Below, one piece after another: positions 1-5,321 of a DNA stretch of 5,372 nucleotides (positions are counted from its first letter, which is position 1; the number at the start of each line of letters is the position of its first letter). The stretch lies in contig UQMO01000090.1 in NCBI GenBank assembly GCA_900542125.1, positions 1-5,372 of the forward strand. Direction: 5' to 3'. The notes below the pieces were generated by a model, which had not been told where the DNA came from, ran no database searches, and worked only from the letters and a program-made list of their open reading frames with translations. The stretch is from an uncultured Collinsella sp. (lineage in GTDB: Bacteria > Actinomycetota > Coriobacteriia > Coriobacteriales > Coriobacteriaceae). The translations under genes and the position numbers were made by a program.

Positions 1-28
1 AATTCATCCGTACATGTACGGATGAATT
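1..28. repeat. Perfect 28-bp palindrome at the contig edge
   Basis: The first 28 bases equal their own reverse complement. Each 14-base half reads AATTCATCCGTACA on its own strand, so the site could fold as a 12-bp stem with a 4-base CATG loop. It begins exactly at base 1, and only three T residues follow it on the plus strand, so it is not a convincing intrinsic terminator. It may be the end of a dispersed repeat, a recombinase or transposase target, or the place where an assembler stopped because the palindrome branches. The sequence does not decide between these. Confidence 0.85.
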
Positions 29-162
29 TGGGAATCCGATACCCTGAGGGCCGGGTCGGCCGGCCCCGGGAGATCGGAGGACGCCATGTCCGGAAAGAGC
101 GGGAAGGGCGCCGCGAGGGCGGTCCCGAGGGCCCACGGCAGGCGATCGGCGATTTCATGCAA
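29..162. other. GC-rich, apparently non-coding block (possible dispersed repeat)
   Basis: This stretch is far richer in G and C than the neighbouring gene at 163-600. It contains short inverted repeats, for example GGGCCGG at 48-54 against CCGGCCC at 60-66 with a 5-base loop, and overlapping CCGG/GGCC runs. Reading frames stay open on both strands, but their products are dominated by Arg, Gly and Pro and show no domain, which is typical of GC-rich non-coding DNA. With the palindrome at 1-28 it may form one repeat unit at which the assembly ended. I see no tRNA, rRNA or terminator here. Confidence 0.45.
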
Positions 163-600
163 CTACGGCTGAAGTGTCTTTATGTGGTTCAGCGCACCCA
201 ACAGTACCGTTTGATTTCGCTCAAAGCATAAACGAAACCATGCATATATTCCCAAGGCAATCAGGCATGGCGTCACGAAAACCCCGGCAGCGATTGAATT
301 GTTGCCCGCCCATGCAGACAGACACCCTCCGACCGTAAGTGAGATGATCATGCTGATCACGCTGGGGGCCCAACTCGTATAATGCACCCCACTCACCGCC
401 TGTTCGACTATTTCGCATTTCTTTTTCAGGCTAATGTCCTCATCCACTTCACCAAGAGAAAAGTCCACTCCCGAAATTAAATCGAGCAATTCAGCCTCAC
501 TGTAGCCGCCTTCCTTGAATCTTTTAATGAAGAAACCTCCTGGTCCAGGCCCACAGATAGGACGGTTTACACGAAACAGTTCCTTATAGGCGATTCCCAT
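163..600 (-). CDS. Small hypothetical protein with two predicted membrane helices
   Basis: The product is 145 residues and I do not recognise its family. Residues 1-79 are soluble and mixed in charge, with a Gly/Pro-rich loop near 17-22 (GPGPGG). Two strongly hydrophobic segments follow, about 80-98 and 103-125, joined by a very short Gly/Asn turn, which suggests a helical hairpin in the membrane. The tail has an ERNQ segment just after the second helix. The start at 600 is chosen because AAGGAG lies 6 bases upstream of the ATG; an in-frame ATG at 627 would place that site inside the gene. It follows the charged-protein gene after an 87-base gap and is the last minus-strand gene visible. Its coding sequence is clearly more AT-rich than its neighbours, so it may have a separate origin. 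It could be an immunity, entry-exclusion-like or other envelope protein, but that is a guess from size and topology. Confidence 0.75.
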   Translation of the reverse strand: MGIAYKELFRVNRPICGPGPGGFFIKRFKEGGYSEAELLDLISGVDFSLGEVDEDISLKKKCEIVEQAVSGVHYTSWAPSVISMIISLTVGGCLSAWAGNNSIAAGVFVTPCLIALGIYAWFRLCFERNQTVLLGALNHIKTLQP

Positions 601-625
601 TGTTAACTCCTTAAAGTGCAGATGC

Positions 626-634
626 AATTTACGC
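626..634 (-). promoter_or_regulatory. Possible -10 element upstream of the two-helix protein gene
   Basis: On the minus strand this reads GCGTAAATT, with TAAATT as a 4-of-6 match to the bacterial -10 box, 25 bases ahead of the ATG at 600. The identical 9-mer lies 22 bases ahead of the internal ATG of the next gene upstream (1529-1537). No good -35 box is seen here, so the call is weak. The rest of the 601-687 gap holds the ribosome binding site and a 5-bp inverted repeat (GTCCG 652-656, CGGAC 670-674) with no T-run, so no clear terminator. Confidence 0.25.
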
Positions 635-687
635 TATCGTTCTATCATTTCGTCCGGACAGAATTTTATCGGACCGTCGGCAACCGT

Positions 688-1506
688 TCACAAGGACATC
701 CCGTTCAGTAACTCCCCGCGCTCCTCATACCCGCGCTCGAGCTTCTTCCCAAGCTCCGCAGCGCAGCGCTTCGTTTCCTCGGCAAACAGGTCATCGATAG
801 CCCTGTCAATCCGCGTGCAAGTCTGCCGATGCTCGTCCTTCCAGGGCAGGTTGAGTCCCAAACTCGCGTCCCAATAGCCGCCGAGTTTGGCGTTAATTAC
901 TTCCTCGGGATACAGCACGTCGCGGCGAATGTCCTCAACTACATCGTCCTCGTCCATATCGCAGGCCGCATCGCCCTGCTCGAGGAACTTGCGCAGCTCC
1001 TTTTGCGCCCGGATGTTGTTCAGCATGCGAACACACACCACGGCCAAAAAGCGATAACGTTCGCATAGATCCCACTCGCCTTCGAGCCATACGCGAAAGC
1101 CCAGCATTTCGCTCGCGGACTCATCATCCATCAGGATCAATTCCCACGGAAGCACATTGGCGAGTGCGTCCTCCCCCAGCCTTTGCACGCCGTCGCGCAT
1201 AAAGATGCACGGCTCCACGTCGTAATAGCCAAAACCGTGGCCCGCATCGCGACGATTGATGACATGCTTGGGCAACAGGATGATCTTGTCGCTGGGCTCG
1301 GGATCTATCTTCCGCAGCTTTTTGACCTTGCGGCGGGCGCGCTTTAGGCTGCGTTCGCCATCGCCACGGCCGCGGCCGTCCGGCTTGCCGCCGTATCGAA
1401 GGGCAACCTCACGCGCCAGGATCTTTGTGTCCGCAGCGCACAGCAGGTCGCTCACGGTGGGCAGGTCTTCCCACTCAATGCCATCGACGTCCCAAATCCT
1501 GTTCAT
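688..1506 (-). CDS. Unrecognised highly charged protein downstream of clpP
   Basis: The product is 272 residues from the ATG at 1506, and I do not recognise the family. Near residues 40-68 there is a Gly/Arg/Lys-rich basic stretch (GGKPDGRGRG, then KRARRKVKKLRK) that could contact nucleic acid or act as a linker. The middle has a tryptophan- and acid-containing region (PWELILMDD, VWLEGEWDLCERYRF). The C-terminal third is acidic then helical (DMDEDDVVEDIRRD, later LGKKLERGYEERGELL). There is no signal peptide or membrane helix. I chose 1506 because AAAGAGG lies 6 bases upstream and would otherwise be read as the rare codons AGA AAG AGG. An in-frame ATG at 1572 would give 294 residues and start only 8 bases after the clpP stop, but has a weak ribosome binding site. 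The open frame runs further back through clpP, which is only a shadow. Close spacing suggests co-transcription with clpP. Confidence 0.75.
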   Translation of the reverse strand: MNRIWDVDGIEWEDLPTVSDLLCAADTKILAREVALRYGGKPDGRGRGDGERSLKRARRKVKKLRKIDPEPSDKIILLPKHVINRRDAGHGFGYYDVEPCIFMRDGVQRLGEDALANVLPWELILMDDESASEMLGFRVWLEGEWDLCERYRFLAVVCVRMLNNIRAQKELRKFLEQGDAACDMDEDDVVEDIRRDVLYPEEVINAKLGGYWDASLGLNLPWKDEHRQTCTRIDRAIDDLFAEETKRCAAELGKKLERGYEERGELLNGMSL

Positions 1507-1528
1507 GTTCAACCTCTTTCTGGCTGTG

Positions 1529-1556
1529 AATTTACGCACTTGTTCGCCCTGCACAA
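1529..1556 (-). promoter_or_regulatory. Weak promoter candidate before the charged-protein gene
   Basis: On the minus strand TTGTGC (1551-1556) and TAAATT (1529-1534) are spaced by 16 bases and end 22 bases before the ATG at 1506. The -10 part and its three leading bases, GCGTAAATT, are the same as those ahead of the gene starting at 600. The -35 matches only TTG of the consensus. If real, this is an internal promoter that supports the 1506 start; if the 1572 start is right, it is coding sequence. Confidence 0.2.
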
Positions 1557-1580
1557 CGTACTTGTAAGGCATGCGCCCCG

Positions 1581-2183
1581 CTAGAGCGCCTTCTTGCTGG
1601 GCGCAATCACCTCGTCCACCAGGCCCAGCTCCAGAGCGCGCCTGGCGTTGCACCAGCAGTCGCGCTCGGTGAGCTCGTGGAACTCCTGGGCGCTCAGGTT
1701 GCCATGCTCGGCCAGCAGCTCGTCCAGCTCGGCGCGCATGGCCGCTGTATGCTGGGCCACGATCTCGATATCGGTCTGCTGCGCCATGCCCGTGCCGCCC
1801 ATCAGTTGGTGGATGAGCACCTGCGTGTGGCGGTACACCTGACGGTGGTCGCCGCAGGCCAAGATCACCGCGGCCATCGAGGCCACGACGCCCTCGCCCA
1901 CCGTGATCACGGGGCAATCGAGCGACTGCATGGTGTCGATGAGCGCCAGCCCCGCCGTGACGCTGCCGCCCGGGCTGTTGATGATGAGGGTGATGGGCTC
2001 GGTCGCACTTTGATGCTCCAGCACCAGCATGGACTTAATAAGGCCGTTGCAGGTCGCATCGTTGACCTCGCCCTCCAGCAGCAGCACACGGCTGTTGAGC
2101 AGTTCGCTTGCCATATCGACAGCGGCAACACGGCCGTCCTTGGACTTCTTTATGATGCTGGGCTCACGATACATAACGGGCAT
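1581..2183 (-). CDS. clpP: ClpP-family (peptidase S14) serine protease subunit
   Basis: ClpP subunits assemble into a barrel that degrades proteins fed in by an AAA+ unfoldase such as ClpX, ClpC or ClpA. The product is 200 residues, normal for the family, with no long propeptide. Family marks in order: the substrate-binding INSPGGSVTAG at 68-78; nucleophile Ser102 in VVASMAA; His125 in VLIHQLMGG; and Asp175 in LTERDCW, with GLVDEVI at 187-193 closing the fold. The Ser-His-Asp triad is therefore intact. Departures from housekeeping ClpP are a Ser-His stretch two residues shorter than in E. coli, IHQL instead of the usual IHQP, and a CWC after the catalytic Asp. AAGG lies 8 bases before the ATG. 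No Clp ATPase gene is adjacent in the window, so it is probably an accessory paralog that would use host unfoldases or act alone. It lies between the coupling ATPase and the charged-protein gene. The family call is secure; the cellular role is not. Confidence 0.93.
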   Translation of the reverse strand: MPVMYREPSIIKKSKDGRVAAVDMASELLNSRVLLLEGEVNDATCNGLIKSMLVLEHQSATEPITLIINSPGGSVTAGLALIDTMQSLDCPVITVGEGVVASMAAVILACGDHRQVYRHTQVLIHQLMGGTGMAQQTDIEIVAQHTAAMRAELDELLAEHGNLSAQEFHELTERDCWCNARRALELGLVDEVIAPSKKAL

Positions 2184-2229
2184 GGCAATTCCCTTCTAAA
2201 CGGAATCGGTAAGGAGGCAAAAACTGGAC

Positions 2230-2260
2230 CGCACGGCTTACGACTAACGGAAGCCGTGCG
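2230..2260 (-). terminator. Perfect 10-bp hairpin between the coupling ATPase and clpP genes
   Basis: CGCACGGCTT (2230-2239) pairs perfectly with AAGCCGTGCG (2251-2260) around an 11-base loop. Read on the minus strand, the direction of transcription here, it is followed by GTCCAG and then five T residues. It lies in the 115-base gap after the ATPase stop and before the clpP start. The T-run begins 6 bases after the stem, which is late for an efficient intrinsic terminator, so it could instead be a partial terminator, an mRNA-stabilising or processing hairpin, or a regulatory leader for clpP. The remainder of the gap shows only the clpP ribosome binding site. Confidence 0.5.
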
Positions 2261-2298
2261 ACAAAACATGCAAGATGGGGTACACAAAGCTGCAAGGG

Positions 2299-3783
2299 CT
2301 AATCCCTCAGCCACTTGGCAGCATTGGGATGATCGGCGCAAAAGTACTTCTTGGCGCGGAAGGGACGCATGCCGGTCACTTTGACCAGGCAATCGGTGCG
2401 GGGCATAAGCCCAACCTCGCCTGGGGTCATCACGCAACCGCGCACATCTACGGCAGTGCGCTCGGCGCCCACGTACTTGGTGCCCAAAACCGACTCGCCA
2501 CACAGTTCGCTTATGTAGTTCTGCGTCGCGATGTTGCTGCCGCCGCCCATATAGACCAAACTATCGCAGTTATCGAGGATGGTAAGCGCCGTGGATTTGC
2601 CGTACACGACATCGAGCTGGCTCAGCGATTGCGCACACATCAAAAAGCTAATGCCGCGACTGCGCACAGTCGCAATGCTGCGCTCAAAATCGGGGATGCG
2701 GCCCACATTGGGAAACTCATCGAGCACAAACTGCACGCGACGCTGCAAATGGCCGCTGGGGCTGGCATCGGCACGGCGCTGGGCAAGGTTAAACAGCTGC
2801 TTAAGGGCAACGTTCGCAAGCCATGCATTAGCCGAATCGTTGTCGCTCACCTTAAGATCGATCATGCGCTTGCCCTCGTCAATACGATCAAGACGCATCT
2901 CGTCATTCTCAAAAACGCGCATGAGCTGAGGCGTCTTAAGCCGCGAGATAGTTGCATTGAGCGTGATCAGAATACTCTTAAGCGTCCTATCTGCCGCACC
3001 TCGAAAATCGCGATACTGCTCAACGCCATACAGATCAGCGTTCTCCGCACCAAACTTATCGAGAAACTCCCTGGACTCCACCTCTTCTACAAGGTAGTCC
3101 AACGGGAATCGCCCCTCACCATCTCCCGTAACCTTGATGAGCGCAGCCAGTTTAAAGACGTTGTTCATCTTAAGGTAGCGGCGCGGGGCATTGGGGTCCT
3201 CACCCGGCGTAAGGGTGCCGGCAAGGGTCTCCAGGAGGAACAGGATTCCAACAATCGCTCGAAGCAGCAGGTCGCTCGCGTTATTCCAGAACGGATCATA
3301 CCTAAGGCTACGGCCTTCAGGATCGACCCCCTCCATGATTGCCGCCACTGTGGTGGGGATATCCTCGACATCCATCACGTAACGCAGAGGGTCGTATCCG
3401 GCCGACTGCTCGGGATTAACAGTATCGAGAACCGTTACCTCGTAGCCGTCCTCTTCAAAGCCTTTCCCCGTACGGCGCAGCAGCTCACCCTTGGTGTCTG
3501 TGACCACATAACAGCATTCGTGGTGATTGAGCAGGTTGGGCAAAATGAAACTCGCCGTTTTGCCGCTGCCGGTACCTCCAAAGGCAAAAACATTGTTGGA
3601 CACACTCGTCTCCCAATGCTTGTCGTCCTCGTAGAACGCCACCGTGGCACCCTGCGCCAGGATCACGTCGCGCTGCTCATCGCCGGACGACAGCGCCCGC
3701 ATCTCCTCCTTAGTCGCCCACTTCTTGGTCTGATACTCCGTTTGCTGCGCGGCCTCGTAGCCGAACATCTTGATGACTGACAC
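2299..3783 (-). CDS. VirD4/TraG-family type IV coupling ATPase lacking N-terminal membrane helices
   Basis: Coupling proteins are hexameric P-loop ATPases that bring the relaxase-DNA complex to a type IV secretion channel. The 494-residue product carries the family's motifs in order: Walker A GGTGSGKT at 69-76, TDTKGE at 95-100, YDPLRYV at 130-136, Walker B VQFVLDEFPNVG at 350-361 continuing IPDFE, the AQSLSQL motif at 384-390, CDSLVYMGGG at 406-415 and TPGEVGLMP at 453-461. Most VirD4/TraG proteins begin with one or more transmembrane helices; here the first 68 residues are hydrophilic and no membrane segment is visible, making it shorter than typical members. The start is a GTG at 3783 with AAAGGGG 7 bases upstream; the in-frame ATG at 3768 has no such site. 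It begins 38 bases after the CPYC-protein gene, indicating one transcript. It might rely on a separate membrane partner encoded elsewhere. No relaxase or channel gene is visible in the window. Confidence 0.92.
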   Translation of the reverse strand: MSVIKMFGYEAAQQTEYQTKKWATKEEMRALSSGDEQRDVILAQGATVAFYEDDKHWETSVSNNVFAFGGTGSGKTASFILPNLLNHHECCYVVTDTKGELLRRTGKGFEEDGYEVTVLDTVNPEQSAGYDPLRYVMDVEDIPTTVAAIMEGVDPEGRSLRYDPFWNNASDLLLRAIVGILFLLETLAGTLTPGEDPNAPRRYLKMNNVFKLAALIKVTGDGEGRFPLDYLVEEVESREFLDKFGAENADLYGVEQYRDFRGAADRTLKSILITLNATISRLKTPQLMRVFENDEMRLDRIDEGKRMIDLKVSDNDSANAWLANVALKQLFNLAQRRADASPSGHLQRRVQFVLDEFPNVGRIPDFERSIATVRSRGISFLMCAQSLSQLDVVYGKSTALTILDNCDSLVYMGGGSNIATQNYISELCGESVLGTKYVGAERTAVDVRGCVMTPGEVGLMPRTDCLVKVTGMRPFRAKKYFCADHPNAAKWLRD

Positions 3784-3821
3784 GACATGGCCCCTTTCTT
3801 GTCGGAAGATCTGGTTGGCTG

Positions 3822-4739
3822 CTAGGAAATACGGTCAACATCGGCGCCCTCATTGGGGCTCGTCATATGCGGAAATTTGACCGCGCCGTCGATCAGACGC
3901 TCGGTCTGCGACAAATAGCTCTCGCGTGCCGCGACCGAGACCGTTTCATCTCGCAAATACGCAAGCAGCGCATTAATCATCAGCTTATCGAGCAGGTCAT
4001 ACTCTTTTGCCTGAGCGCGGTTGAGGGTATAGCGGTCCTGGAGTTCCCGCACCTTAGTTGCCAAATTGATTTCCATCTTTTCCTCCATGCAATAAAAAGC
4101 GTGTCGTTCGTCCGAAATTGCCTCAAACGGGCGTTTGACGCGTAGCTCAAAGTTGAAACGCGGGCTCGCATCGAACACGCGCCGCTGCACCTTGAGGTAG
4201 CGCTTATAAAACATGACGGCATCGTCTTCGTCCGCCGTAAAGCCACGCGATCCATCGCGGTGCAGCCGGTCGTATGGTTTTCTGCCGTCGATATAGCGCA
4301 CGAAGATGGACGGGACATAGGCATGCTTCTTGGTGCTGTACTTCATCCCTGTCGTAACTTCCTCAAACAAGAGAACGCCAGCCGATTTGAAACCCGCAGA
4401 GCGCCCGTGTCCAAACATGCTCACCACAGTCGCCACGCTTTCCATGCGACTATCGCGCGGGGGGAAATACTGCGGCAGCAAAGCGAGCGTCGCAGCAGCC
4501 AAAAGTTCGCGGGCCTCGTGCACATCGGCTCGATACTGCTCGGGCACCAGCCCAGGAATATCGGGCGAGCGCTTTTCCAGCACGTCAACGAGCGTCTTGG
4601 CTAGGCGTTCAACGTTCTTCTCGCCGCAGTACGGACACGGAAGTGGCCGTTCGGCCTTCCCGTTCATTTCGCACATGCTGCGGAGATCCTCGTCGATCTC
4701 GTCGAGAAATGCTTTGTAGATGTCGTCTTTGCTCTTCAC
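3822..4739 (-). CDS. Unrecognised protein with a CPYC zinc-ribbon-like motif
   Basis: The product is 305 residues and I do not recognise its family. A CPYCGEKN segment at 35-42 looks like half of a zinc ribbon; Cys23 upstream and the absence of a second CxxC make metal binding uncertain. Residues 75-95 are an Ala/Leu-rich helix, 110-125 contain a Gly-rich stretch (FGHGRSAGFKSAG), and 175-205 are basic and aromatic. The C-terminal part from about 222 looks helical and could form a short coiled coil (LATKVRELQDRYTLNRAQAK). No signal peptide or membrane helix is seen. The start is a GTG at 4739 preceded by AAAGGAAGG ending 6 bases upstream. It is the first gene of the minus-strand array, immediately ahead of the coupling ATPase, so an accessory role in DNA processing or its regulation is plausible but inferred only from position. 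Confidence 0.8.
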   Translation of the reverse strand: MKSKDDIYKAFLDEIDEDLRSMCEMNGKAERPLPCPYCGEKNVERLAKTLVDVLEKRSPDIPGLVPEQYRADVHEARELLAAATLALLPQYFPPRDSRMESVATVVSMFGHGRSAGFKSAGVLLFEEVTTGMKYSTKKHAYVPSIFVRYIDGRKPYDRLHRDGSRGFTADEDDAVMFYKRYLKVQRRVFDASPRFNFELRVKRPFEAISDERHAFYCMEEKMEINLATKVRELQDRYTLNRAQAKEYDLLDKLMINALLAYLRDETVSVAARESYLSQTERLIDGAVKFPHMTSPNEGADVDRIS

Positions 4740-4763
4740 GAATGACCTTCCTTTCTGTGGTTG

Positions 4764-4831
4764 ATGCTAGCAGAGAGTTTGTTCTAGGCTTTAGAATGTT
4801 CTGGCGCTAGGACAATGATTGTCGACCTAGC
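4764..4831. promoter_or_regulatory. Cluster of four CTAG boxes with nested palindromes; putative operator and minus-strand promoter
   Basis: CTAG occurs at 4767-4770, 4784-4787, 4807-4810 and 4827-4830, yet I find only about three more in the rest of the window. The first is inside the palindrome GCTAGC; the second is inside TTCTA-ggctt-TAGAA (4782-4796); the third and fourth form GCTAGG (4806-4811) and CCTAGC (4826-4831) flanking an inner inverted repeat GACAAT-G-ATTGTC (4811-4823). On the minus strand TGC followed by TAGCAT (4764-4772) resembles an extended -10, ending 24 bases before the GTG at 4739. The layout suits an autorepressor site for the downstream array. No matching regulator is visible. 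Confidence 0.4.
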
Positions 4832-4856
4832 CTGCAGTTTCATAAGTGGAATCGTC

Positions 4857-4908
4857 CTGCTTGATAATGCAATCTACCTAAAGACTGCAAGGCGTTCGAA
4901 TCAAGCAG
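4857..4908. repeat. Long imperfect inverted repeat in the divergent gap
   Basis: CTGCTTGAT (4857-4865) is the exact reverse complement of ATCAAGCAG (4900-4908). Inside, TGCAATC (4868-4874) and GACTGCA (4883-4889) pair at six of seven positions around an 8-base loop, so the two stems nest into one extended hairpin with unequal internal loops. There is no T-run after it on either strand that would make it a good terminator. It may be a regulator site, an RNA leader, or an origin-of-transfer-like structure given the coupling ATPase nearby; the last idea is inference only. Confidence 0.45.
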
Positions 4909-4926
4909 TTGATATTGAGTTGGATT

Positions 4927-4996
4927 TTGATTGCTTCGAGGATAACATAGTATATTGTTCTCGTCATTAGAAATTGTCAAATTTTTCTGCTAATAT
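4927..4996 (+). promoter_or_regulatory. Candidate promoters for the divergent plus-strand gene
   Basis: Two candidates are visible. One is TTGATT (4927-4932) and TATATT (4951-4956) spaced by 18 bases. The other is an extended -10, TGC plus TAATAT (4988-4996), with no good -35 at 17 bases; TTGTCA at 4974-4979 is too close. The second would start transcription near 5003 and give a leader of about 23 bases containing AAGGG (5013-5017), 8 bases before the ATG. The DNA from 4910 to 5025 is markedly AT-rich, as expected for a promoter. Confidence 0.45.
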
Positions 4997-5025
4997 AAAC
5001 CCACTAAGAAGAAAGGGCTCTATAT

Positions 5026-5321
5026 ATGCGTGAAACTACATCATCATTGCCACGCCTCACAGCCGCCGCCCTCTCGCGCGCGCTTAACCTGGAACAAGAC
5101 AGCCGTCTGCTCACCGTACGTCTACCCGGCGCCGTGGATGCCGAAGATCTTGTCAAGTGCTTTACCTTAAACGGTAACGGCGTGCCCGATATTTGTGAGC
5201 TTGAGCCCGGTAAACAGAATGCAAGTGATGGCGAGCTCGCTCCAGTGTTTATCGATGCATCAAACTACTACCGCGCAAACAAGCGCGATGTCGAAAAAGA
5301 CTGCGCCGCGCTCATCGATTA
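5026..5321 (+). CDS. N-terminal fragment of an unrecognised protein, truncated by adapter
   Basis: The frame opens at an ATG with AAGGG 8 bases upstream and gives 98 complete native codons before adapter sequence begins. The fragment has a possible helix at 10-25 (RLTAAALSRALNLEQD), a segment LLTVRLPGAVDAEDLV at 28-43, and further acidic and aromatic stretches such as VFIDASNYYRAN at 74-85. It has no signal peptide or membrane helix, and I do not recognise the family. It is divergent from the transfer-type array and shares its intergenic control region, so it could be coregulated with it. The frame stays open through the adapter to the contig end; the residues CLLYTSPSPRDA there are translated adapter and not protein. 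The true C-terminus is missing. Confidence 0.75.

Noticed and set aside
1..231. Reading frames through the GC-rich left end: plus 22-231 and minus 158 to the contig edge
   Set aside because: Both products are low-complexity Arg/Gly/Pro sequence, they overlap the palindrome, and the plus frame runs antisense into the gene at 163-600. Not supported as genes.
601..627. Earlier ATG at 627 for the two-helix protein
   Set aside because: It would put the AAGGAG ribosome binding site inside the coding region and has no comparable site of its own.
652..674. GTCCG/CGGAC inverted repeat as a terminator after the charged-protein gene
   Set aside because: The stem is only 5 bp with a 13-base loop, and no T-run follows on the minus strand.
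1507..1917. Upstream extension of the charged-protein frame across clpP, giving 409 residues
   Set aside because: The extra N-terminal part from 1573 on lies in another frame of clpP and is Arg/Gly-rich without a fold signature. The ClpP frame with its triad is clearly the real one there.
1581..2183. Phage prohead (ClpP-fold) maturation protease
   Set aside because: No portal, capsid, scaffold or terminase gene is nearby, and length and motif spacing fit a regular ClpP subunit.
1677..2384. A 235-codon plus-strand frame antisense to clpP
   Set aside because: His/Arg/Ala-rich shadow of clpP, with no domain.
2275..3780. A 501-codon open frame on the plus strand, antisense to the coupling ATPase gene
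   Set aside because: It mirrors the ATPase gene almost end to end, its product has no domain, and the minus-strand frame carries every expected family motif. It is a shadow caused by codon bias.
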